Positions 28,012 through 35,131 of a stretch of DNA of 64,000 nt are shown piece after piece. A program made the position numbers and the translations under genes. Position 1 is the stretch's first letter, and each line of letters starts with the position of its first letter. The notes beneath the pieces are model-generated. The model ran no database searches. It saw only the letters and a program-made list of their open reading frames with translations, and was not told where the DNA came from. Origin of the DNA: CAWBBA01 sp963729795 (lineage in GTDB: Bacteria; Desulfobacterota; Desulfomonilia; Desulfomonilales; Desulfomonilaceae); the NCBI GenBank assembly GCA_963729795.1, contig CAVSPC010000052.1, forward strand, positions 27,772-91,771. The letters run 5' to 3'.

Positions 28012-29070
28012 ATGACCACAAAAACTGTGAAACCCGTTGCGGTTATTGGTGGTGGAATAGGCGGCCTGGCTGTAGCTCAATCACTTGTGGCCAACGGCAT
28101 TGACTGCACCATCGTGGAAAAAGAAAATCGGCTTGGTGGTAAGGTGCGAAGTTGGGCGTGCATGGCGACCAATGCTTGCCAACGATGCTATTGCTGCTCG
28201 CATGCCGACCTGGCCGAGGAAGTCAATTCATTTCCCGGAGCGAATGTCATGCTGGGCTTTGAATTGGTTTCAGCGACGCTCACAGACGCGGGAGTTCAAG
28301 TGAGAGTGCAGTCCCTGGAGAGTGGGACCGCAGAGCTTCTGGAGACTGAGGCGCTTGTGATCGCTGTAGGGTTCGAGCCGTACGACCCTTCTGAAAAGAT
28401 ATTCTGGGGGTACGGGCGCCTGGAGGGTGTGCTCACTCTCAAGGACATGAACGCTTACGTGCGAAACGACAATCTTGCGGCTTTTTCCAGCGAGATCAAG
28501 GGGCCTGCCAGGATAGCGTTTTTCCAATGTGTGGGCTCCCGAGACGCTACGATCGGCGCGAATTATTGCTCGCAACATTGCTGTAAAGCCGCTTTGAGGA
28601 TGGCCTTGAAGCTCCACGAATCTCATGAAGACTGGGAGATAACGATTTTCTACATAGACCTCCAAGTTGCGGGAAAATTCGCGGGATCATTGCTGGCGGA
28701 AGCCCGAAGATGTGGAATCCGCCTCGTTCAGGGTGTCCCGGGAGAAATCGTGCGAGGAGAGGACAATATGCTCCAAATCATCCGAGACGATGGCGGCCGC
28801 AATGTGCGGGAGAGTTTTCACCGCATCATCTTGTCAGTCGGTCAGAGGCCTTCAGCAGGCTCGATGCGCATAGCTGATATGTTGGGCTTGAAGCCTAACG
28901 AGTTCGGTTTTCTCCCGACAAAGGGTCTAGCGTCCGGCGGCCGCACGGACGTGCCAAGAGTCTACATAGCAGGGACTTGCAGCGGTCCCAAGGACATCGA
29001 AGGAACCCTCGCTGACGGGGGGCAAACTGCGGCTGCGATAATCGAAGATCTTGTTGGAGCTGGCTCATGA
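28012..29070 (+). CDS. HdrA/QmoA-like FAD and iron-sulfur protein
   Basis: A 352-residue flavoprotein of the HdrA/QmoA superfamily. FAD-binding GGGIGGLAVA lies near residue 13 and EKENRLGGKVRSWACM follows as in HdrA. A cysteine-dense segment (C50, C56, C59, C61, C62; CQRCYCC) is placed where HdrA/QmoA bind an iron-sulfur cluster. FFQCVGSRD and YCSQHCCKAALRMALK are further superfamily hallmarks. It lacks the ferredoxin insert of full HdrA and is about QmoA size. Its stop overlaps the next gene by four bases. It probably passes electrons from a soluble donor through FAD within a three-protein complex; donor and acceptor are unknown. Confidence 0.85.
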   Translation: MTTKTVKPVAVIGGGIGGLAVAQSLVANGIDCTIVEKENRLGGKVRSWACMATNACQRCYCCSHADLAEEVNSFPGANVMLGFELVSATLTDAGVQVRVQSLESGTAELLETEALVIAVGFEPYDPSEKIFWGYGRLEGVLTLKDMNAYVRNDNLAAFSSEIKGPARIAFFQCVGSRDATIGANYCSQHCCKAALRMALKLHESHEDWEITIFYIDLQVAGKFAGSLLAEARRCGIRLVQGVPGEIVRGEDNMLQIIRDDGGRNVRESFHRIILSVGQRPSAGSMRIADMLGLKPNEFGFLPTKGLASGGRTDVPRVYIAGTCSGPKDIEGTLADGGQTAAAIIEDLVGAGS

Positions 29071-30707
29071 TACGCCAAGGCTTAGAATATTCGGAATCTG
29101 ACATGCACCCCGTTCTCGTCGTCGGCAACGGCCTTTCGGCAATGATATCCGCCAAAACTCTGGTTGACCTCGGGTTGTCGGTCACTATGGTCAAAATCGG
29201 TTCCGAGAAGTCCCGGCTCTATTGCCCGAGTTGCGGGTCAGATTTCCATGATTACTTGGGGTGGGTCTCCAAATCCATGGATCGTGTGGAAGTCTATGAA
29301 TTCCCAACACTTCCAGAGATCCGAAGACAAGGATGTTACTTCTACGCGGACTTCGGTTCAGGCCAAGGGGATCTCTACGGCTGCCTGTTCTTGGCACCCG
29401 GGACTGAACTTCTGCCCCTCGCGACTAGTCTGCCCCAGGGAGTTCAACCTCTTTCAAGTGAACGTTTTTCAGGTGCTGCTCGTGGAATCGGTTTTCTTCT
29501 CGATTACGGCTGTGGCTCGCCCCCCGCAGCGGGAATGGCTGCCATCGTGCAAGCCATCGAGAACAAGGCGGCAGGAGGGGAATCGTACGTAATCTTTCAG
29601 CATGCGCCGGTTGCACATCTTTTCGGTGAATCGCTTTATGACCAGGCCAAGAGAGCCGGTGTCCAGTTTTTCAGATTCGGCGAAAAGCTTCCGCTTGTAA
29701 AAAGGATTTCGGGGGATGACGACGGTGGAAAATTCGAAATATCCCTGAGTGACGATATCGAAAGAGGAGAGGAAGTAATCCTTAGCTGTGATAAGATCTT
29801 GGCTGCTCAAGGGCCCGACCCGGCATCAGTTCCTGCGGCCTTGTCCGAAATCCTCGAAAACGATCTTGATGCGGAGGGCTTTCTCCTTTCCGACAGTATA
29901 CACTGCCATTCGGGACGCTCTTTTATCAATGGGATATTCGCGGTGGGTGAGGTTACGGGAGAAACCGACCTCGTTCGGGTAGCCGCGCAAGCCGCTTCAG
30001 CCGCTGTTAAGGCAAGAGCCTGGATGATAAGGGCATCACAGCGAAAGGACGAGGAAACAATTTCAGTAGCTGATGAGTGCGTGCGCTGCCTCACCTGTTA
30101 CAGAATATGTCCCCACTCGGCAATTGCATTAGCCCGGGGCGCTGCGAGATCCAATGTGCAGATTTCTGCACCAATTTGTCAGGAATGCGGAATATGCGCT
30201 TCCGAATGTCCTCGTTTCGCGCTGGATCTGAATTCATATCCTGAGCAAAAAGTGGCCGCATTTCTTGCTGAAATGAACAAGACGAGTTCGGCATCAGTAG
30301 TGATCTATGGATGCCAACGATCCGCTGGTCGGGCGGTGTCGGAGATTGATTTGCCGCCAGAAGTTCTTTTCTTCCCGGTTCCGTGTGCCGGCAGGATTTC
30401 GGAATCCATCCTGTGGGCGACTCTGGCCGCGGGGGCCGCAGGAGTGCTGGCCATAGGGTGTCATCATGGGAATTGCGCTTCTCAGACCGGCACGGATTGG
30501 GCCAAGGCTCGCGTGCAAAGCTTCGTGAGCGGACCCGATGCGTTCAACGGATTTGCTAACAAGATGGGGTACGCGACCATAGCTGCCAACGAACCAGCGC
30601 GGCTCAATAGAATAATAAAAGAATTTTGCTCATCCTTGGACACGGAGCATCCAGGGAAGCATTCCCCGGCGGAAAACGCGAACGAGCTATTACGGAGTAA
30701 ATCATGA
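29067..30707 (+). CDS. HdrA/QmoB-like flavoprotein with ferredoxin and MvhD-like domains
   Basis: A 546-residue fusion in QmoB order. An FAD domain (VVGNGLSAMISA near residue 20, with CPSC in place of longer cysteine motifs) comes first. Two [4Fe-4S] ferredoxin motifs follow near residues 337-385 (CVRCLTCYRICP and CQECGICASECP). A C-terminal MvhD/FrhD-like electron-transfer domain then contains VPCAGRIS and AIGCHHGNC. The first cysteine motif of that domain is degenerate (YGCQRSAG; family CNWC), so one ligand may be missing. Overlaps of four bases on both sides couple its translation to its neighbours. It likely links the first flavoprotein to the HdrD-like protein. Confidence 0.85.
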   Translation: MIRQGLEYSESDMHPVLVVGNGLSAMISAKTLVDLGLSVTMVKIGSEKSRLYCPSCGSDFHDYLGWVSKSMDRVEVYEFPTLPEIRRQGCYFYADFGSGQGDLYGCLFLAPGTELLPLATSLPQGVQPLSSERFSGAARGIGFLLDYGCGSPPAAGMAAIVQAIENKAAGGESYVIFQHAPVAHLFGESLYDQAKRAGVQFFRFGEKLPLVKRISGDDDGGKFEISLSDDIERGEEVILSCDKILAAQGPDPASVPAALSEILENDLDAEGFLLSDSIHCHSGRSFINGIFAVGEVTGETDLVRVAAQAASAAVKARAWMIRASQRKDEETISVADECVRCLTCYRICPHSAIALARGAARSNVQISAPICQECGICASECPRFALDLNSYPEQKVAAFLAEMNKTSSASVVIYGCQRSAGRAVSEIDLPPEVLFFPVPCAGRISESILWATLAAGAAGVLAIGCHHGNCASQTGTDWAKARVQSFVSGPDAFNGFANKMGYATIAANEPARLNRIIKEFCSSLDTEHPGKHSPAENANELLRSKS

Positions 30708-31921
30708 CCCCGGCATTTGACGGTGCAGCAACAGATATCTCTTCAAAAATCGCCCTTGCTCACGGCGGGGAAAACCTTCAGGTCTGTTTGACATGCGGCG
30801 AGTGCGTTTCCAGATGTTTCTTGACTGACGGTTATCCTGACATGAACCCCCGAAGGCTCATAAGGAAAGTCCTGATGGGACGTGGCATGGAGGCGGCAGA
30901 CTCAGAGTTCATCTGGGCTTGTACCCTTTGTGGGCGTTGCACCACGGACTGCCCGAAAGACCTGAAGATGGACGTAATCGTCCGAAAGTTGCGCTCTCTG
31001 GCTCGGCTCAGAGGCAAAGCCCCGGCACGAATTATCGAAGGGGTGGAGAAGGCCCTGGAATTAGGGAACAATACAGGAATAGCGTCTGAGGAATTTGTTG
31101 ACACGGCCGAGTGGATGGCTGAAGAAGCCGAGGAAGAAATGGAAGACATAGAAGAGGGCGATCTGACCCCGCCCTTTGACCGTCAGGGAGCGGAGATGCT
31201 CTACATCCCCAACCCACGGGAATATACCTCCAATCCCCAGATGTTTCAAATGTATCTGAAATTCTTCTATTACGCGAAAGCCGACTGGACGATGTCGTCA
31301 AAATTCTTTGACATCACGAATTGGGCCTATTATCTGGGCGACGCGCAGGCTGCGACCACTCTGGTGAGAAACCTGGTCGAGGAGACGAGAAGGCTGGGGG
31401 CCAAAGTTCTCTTGTCCACGGAGTGCGGCCACGGGTTTAAGATCCTCCGCAACGATGCTGAACGGTGGCTGGGGGAACCATTGGGCTTTGAGGTGATGTC
31501 GGTGGTGGAACTCGCCCATAAACTGTTTGAAGAGGGGAAGCTTCCCATCAAACCCGGCGCTATTCAGGCCAAGGTCACGTATCACGACCCATGCAATGTT
31601 GGGCGCAAATTGGGGATTTACGAGCCCCCACGTGAGTTAATCCGGGCTGTGGCAACCGAGTTCGTTGAGCTGTGGCCCAATCGCAAGTACAGCATCTGCT
31701 GCGGAGGGGGAGGCAGTGTCGGCCAGAACACGGACATGGGCAAGAAGCGGCTCGAGCACGCGCGAATGAAACACGATCAGATCATGAGCACAGGGGCCGA
31801 CATCATTGTCACGTCCTGTCAGAATTGCTTGAGTCAGCTTGGAGATCTTCAGGCGAGATACAACATGCCTTTACAGGTTAAGTCCGTGATTGAGCTATTG
31901 GTTGACGCAATGGAAGCGTGA
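30704..31921 (+). CDS. HdrD-like (HdrC-HdrB fusion) iron-sulfur protein
   Basis: A 405-residue fusion. The N-terminal HdrC-like part has two [4Fe-4S] motifs, CLTCGECVSRC near residue 27 and CTLCGRCTTDCP near residue 75. The C-terminal HdrB-like part has two CCG-type motifs: HDPCNVGRKLG, CCGGGG near residue 327, and SCQNC near residue 372. Such domains bind noncubane [4Fe-4S] clusters that reduce disulfides in heterodisulfide reductase, DsrK and relatives. No membrane segment is present, so the complex would be cytoplasmic or attach through an unseen subunit. It is the last gene of the operon and converges on stress-protein genes. The disulfide or other acceptor is unknown. Confidence 0.87.
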   Translation: MTPAFDGAATDISSKIALAHGGENLQVCLTCGECVSRCFLTDGYPDMNPRRLIRKVLMGRGMEAADSEFIWACTLCGRCTTDCPKDLKMDVIVRKLRSLARLRGKAPARIIEGVEKALELGNNTGIASEEFVDTAEWMAEEAEEEMEDIEEGDLTPPFDRQGAEMLYIPNPREYTSNPQMFQMYLKFFYYAKADWTMSSKFFDITNWAYYLGDAQAATTLVRNLVEETRRLGAKVLLSTECGHGFKILRNDAERWLGEPLGFEVMSVVELAHKLFEEGKLPIKPGAIQAKVTYHDPCNVGRKLGIYEPPRELIRAVATEFVELWPNRKYSICCGGGGSVGQNTDMGKKRLEHARMKHDQIMSTGADIIVTSCQNCLSQLGDLQARYNMPLQVKSVIELLVDAMEA

Positions 31922-31950
31922 ACAGAAATCAGAGGCCCGTTCAGTGAGAT

Positions 31951-32793
31951 CTAATCATCCATCCTGTTTCGATAAACAAGAATCGGGCGGGTAGTCAGTC
32001 GGGCAAGATTAAGCGCTTCGTCGCTGATAAGCTTCAGATATTTTGGTCGCTTGTGGCCGTAAGCACCCAACACAATTAAATCATACCTGTGTACAGCCAC
32101 ATCCTTAAGGATTTCTTCCACAAATTCACCTTTTACCGACTTGGTGATCGGGTCATAATCAAATTCTCGAAGGATTTGCACGCCTCGTTGAAGCGAGGCC
32201 CTAGCGAATTCGTCGGTTTCTAGCTGCCCCGTTTCTTGCACGTGCAGCAGACTGATTTTTGCTTTCTTGCTCGCCAGCACGGGGGCGATAAAGGACAGAG
32301 CTGCTTCATCGGTTTGCGAACCTCTGTGCACCACAAGAACATGCCGTATTTCACGGAATTGGCGCACAATCAGCACCGGTTGCTGTGCATAATGAAGAAT
32401 CTTAGCATGTACAGCGCCCAACAAAAGACCTTTCAGGGATGACTGTTCATGAGAACCAAGCACGATCATATCGTAGTCGTCCTGAGCGGCATTGAGAATC
32501 TCATCGGCCGGGTCTCCGGACACCACACGCAGTTCACACGGGATTCTTGCCTCCAGGCACGGTTCGCAAGCCTCTCTAAACTGTTCTTCCACTGCCTGAA
32601 CATCCGCCTCCAGGGCGTGTTCCAGGCCGTCCTTCGTCACGAAAGGGGCATAGCTGTCGGCCACGACATCCGCCAAATCCGGCGTAACGTGCAGGGCATC
32701 CACTTGGGCGTTGATTTCACTCAGCAGATGACATGCGTAACGAAGCCCCGTATAAGTTTCCGGGTTTTTGTCAACGGCGACTAAGACTTTCAT
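31951..32793 (-). CDS. Tandem-domain universal stress protein
   Basis: Two UspA-type domains in 280 residues. The start at 32793 (MKVLVAVDKN) has GAGGAGGGG upstream; an earlier in-frame start at 32835 precedes that site. The first domain ends with the ATP-loop pattern MIVLGSHEQSSLKGLLLGAVHAKIL and PVLIV. The second ends LIVLGAYGHKRPKYLKLIS and PILVY. The first domain's G-2x-G-9x-G-S/T motif is altered, so ATP binding is uncertain. It is one of four stress-family genes within 8 kb on this strand. Confidence 0.88.
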   Translation of the reverse strand: MKVLVAVDKNPETYTGLRYACHLLSEINAQVDALHVTPDLADVVADSYAPFVTKDGLEHALEADVQAVEEQFREACEPCLEARIPCELRVVSGDPADEILNAAQDDYDMIVLGSHEQSSLKGLLLGAVHAKILHYAQQPVLIVRQFREIRHVLVVHRGSQTDEAALSFIAPVLASKKAKISLLHVQETGQLETDEFARASLQRGVQILREFDYDPITKSVKGEFVEEILKDVAVHRYDLIVLGAYGHKRPKYLKLISDEALNLARLTTRPILVYRNRMDD

Positions 32794-32868
32794 TTCTCGG
32801 CCCCTCCTCAGGTCGGGTCTATGAGGCTCGGTCAACTATTTGGCAATTCGTGCGGCGCAACTCCGGGC

Positions 32869-33735
32869 CTATCGCATTACCAGGACGGAGGTCTGGCACT
32901 TGCTGACGAATCTACCGACCCAATCGCGTGGAAAGAAGCGGCTTAGAAGAGATTTTTTCCCCGCCCAGAGAGCGAGAAGATCCTGCCCGACTTCTTGACT
33001 GATAAAACGTTCAAAATCGGCGACTTCGGTCAAACGAGTGTCGACCTGCACCTTTAGGTCGCTGTAATAATCTCCAACTTCGATCAATCGGGTGTACACG
33101 GATTTGTTCATATCGCCATTCTGGCTCAGGCCCACCAGCTCCAATCGTGCCCCGTGAATTGTGATCATCTGGTTGATCATTTCAAGAGATTCCTGACTTA
33201 TATATCCCTGATCCAGGCAGGCGAGTATTCGTCGCACAGGCTGTTCCTCTTTGACCAGCAGGACGGAACAGTCGGAATTGCTCACCACGTCCCGGGGCAG
33301 AGATCGAAATCCCGTCCATGCGCAATTTTCGCCCTTCGTGCAACCAAGCACAATCAGATCGGTCCCTTCCTCTACCGATTCTTCCAAAATTCCCGCCGTG
33401 GGCTTTCCGATTCGGATATGGACTTTGAACTCCTTCTTTTGTCCCCGAATAACCTTTATTTCTTCCCACAAGCCGTCCTTCACGGGAACCCATTCGTATT
33501 TTCCTTGATGCTCCTCATAAGGAGAGGCTTCTTTGTCCCAACTGTTCAGGAATGATTCACGATAATGTTGCAGTGCTTGACTGATGACTGCGTTGCCGGG
33601 CCACGGTCTTGCCCTACCCGTGGGATGGATCCCAAGTAGGGTCACATCCGCCCAGGTGTTCATGGCCAGCTTGATCAAGACTTGAAGGGCATATTCACTG
33701 TACGGGTGTTCATCCGCTGCGAACAGGATTCTCAT
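32869..33735 (-). CDS. Universal stress protein-like, two domains, second degenerate
   Basis: About 288 residues. The first part (RILFAADEHPYSEYALQVLIKLAMNT) is a clear UspA-type opening, and VEEGTDLIVLGCTKGE with SDCSVLLVKEE closes the domain. The second half (ILACLDQGYISQESLEMINQMI ... LLALWAGKKSLLSRFF ... CQTSVLVMR) keeps the fold pattern but lacks the glycine-rich ATP loop. The ATG at 33735 is favoured by AAGGAAAG just upstream. Expression is probably linked to its neighbours on this strand. It may bind a nucleotide or act as a partner protein. Confidence 0.8.
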   Translation of the reverse strand: MRILFAADEHPYSEYALQVLIKLAMNTWADVTLLGIHPTGRARPWPGNAVISQALQHYRESFLNSWDKEASPYEEHQGKYEWVPVKDGLWEEIKVIRGQKKEFKVHIRIGKPTAGILEESVEEGTDLIVLGCTKGENCAWTGFRSLPRDVVSNSDCSVLLVKEEQPVRRILACLDQGYISQESLEMINQMITIHGARLELVGLSQNGDMNKSVYTRLIEVGDYYSDLKVQVDTRLTEVADFERFISQEVGQDLLALWAGKKSLLSRFFPRDWVGRFVSKCQTSVLVMR

Positions 33736-33866
33736 GACCACTTTCCTTTCTCATCGACAGTGATCCGACAGGGGCTGCCCCATGGCAGAATAATGCCCTC
33801 ACATTTGACGAAGCTTTTGTTTTTCTAAGTAGTATTCATGGCATCGCCGAACACTTTCAGTCAACC

Positions 33867-34658
33867 TCAATAAAACGCAACAAGAGACGCTGTCTTTGTC
33901 ATGGCAAGCCAATGTAACCCTGGATGGTCTTTCTTGACGTCCCTTTCCAGGGCCACCGCTACCAGAGGAAAGTTCAGTGCTGTATCCTTCAGTTCTTCTT
34001 GCGGTTCCGGAAAATTTTCCTGAACCTCCACCTGACAACCCGACTGCTCCAAGACACTACGTGCATTCCCAACCGCTTCTTTTAAATTCTTTGCTTCTTC
34101 ATATCGGCCGGGAGGCACTGCCAACAGCAAGGGCACGGGGCAGCCTTTCCAGACTCTTTGAAAGACCTGGGCAAGGGTTTCAACTCCTGCAGAGTCCAGG
34201 CAAAGGAGCAAAACCTGGTTGATTTTTCTCAATGTTCTCACCCAAACTACTGGAAAAGTGAGGCCCTTGCAGAACTTTGAGTGGAGTTGTTTGTAAATTG
34301 AGCCGGCATTCCATGGAAAGTGTGTGCCTTCCACGTACAGGCCGAATTCTTCCATCTGCACAATCTTGAGCAGTTCAGATTGGCGATCACCATAAATCAC
34401 CCGGGGTTCTATTAGGGCAGGGCAGAAGTCCATTTCTGTCATGATCATCTCGGAGATTTCATCCTTGCCCTGCTTGATAATTTCCCGTTCCCACGTTCGA
34501 CTGGCCCAACCAGCGCCGGTGCGCGAACCATCGGAAGGAAACTCTTTGACATATACAGGATGTACCTCCATCGAGATGATGCCGCCCAGTTGGCAGGCAA
34601 AACGTATGGCCAGGCTGGAAGCCAGGTCAGCTTCAATAGATACGAGCGTCTTGATCAA
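33867..34658 (-). CDS. Universal stress protein-like protein
   Basis: About 263 residues, UspA superfamily by overall pattern (LIKTLVSIEADLASSLAIRFACQLGG; later QVLLLCLDSAGVETLAQVFQRVW). The ATP loop is not conserved. A TTG at 34658 is the likely start, because GGGAGG lies eight bases upstream, although the frame stays open to 34709. It is divergent in sequence from the other stress genes here. It lies next to the CheY-like regulator gene on the same strand, and function is unknown. Confidence 0.7.
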   Translation of the reverse strand: MIKTLVSIEADLASSLAIRFACQLGGIISMEVHPVYVKEFPSDGSRTGAGWASRTWEREIIKQGKDEISEMIMTEMDFCPALIEPRVIYGDRQSELLKIVQMEEFGLYVEGTHFPWNAGSIYKQLHSKFCKGLTFPVVWVRTLRKINQVLLLCLDSAGVETLAQVFQRVWKGCPVPLLLAVPPGRYEEAKNLKEAVGNARSVLEQSGCQVEVQENFPEPQEELKDTALNFPLVAVALERDVKKDHPGLHWLAMTKTASLVAFY

Positions 34659-34726
34659 CTTGCATACCTCCCGTTCGGGTCTGGAGATTCGATGCGAGTC
34701 CGGGTTCAAAGAAATACCGGGATTCC

Positions 34727-35116
34727 CTATTTCCCCAGGCCTCTAATTTTAGCCTCCGCCTTGGCGACCACTTCTTGGATCTCACTCAACTTGAAAGGCT
34801 TGGCAATGAAATCAAAAACACCTTTGTGGAAGGATTCCTTAGCGGTCTCCATGGTGGCGAAACCCGTTATAACTATTACCTCTGTGTCCGGCGAGCGCCT
34901 CTTGGCTTCTTCAAGTAATTGCATGCCGTCAACGCCTTTCATCTTCAAGTCGGTAATGATGATGTCGTAGTCGGTCTGTTTGATTTGATCCATAGCCGCC
35001 GAACTCTGAGTGAAAGTGTCAACTTCGTATCCTTGCTTCTCGAGAGCGGGCTTCAGACGTTTGCACACGATCGGCTCATCATCCAACACCATGATTCTGA
35101 GCTTGTTTCCGTTCAT
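34727..35116 (-). CDS. CheY-like single-domain response regulator
   Basis: A stand-alone receiver domain of 129 residues. Acidic pocket LDDEP near residue 12, phosphoacceptor aspartate in IIITDLKMKG near residue 56, conserved threonine/serine in VIVITGFAT, and lysine in FIAKPFKLSE are all present. It has no output domain, so it signals by protein contact or as a phosphorelay intermediate. It is 15 bases downstream of the PEP-synthase-like gene and probably co-transcribed. Its kinase is not identified; the damaged kinase at 41588 is one candidate. Confidence 0.92.
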   Translation of the reverse strand: MNGNKLRIMVLDDEPIVCKRLKPALEKQGYEVDTFTQSSAAMDQIKQTDYDIIITDLKMKGVDGMQLLEEAKRRSPDTEVIVITGFATMETAKESFHKGVFDFIAKPFKLSEIQEVVAKAEAKIRGLGK

Positions 35117-35131
35117 TTTCCACTCCTTCCA

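Noticed and set aside
28012..31921. Canonical qmoABC operon of sulfate reducers
   Set aside because: There is no membrane QmoC subunit and no aprBA nearby, and the third gene is an HdrC-HdrB fusion instead of QmoC.
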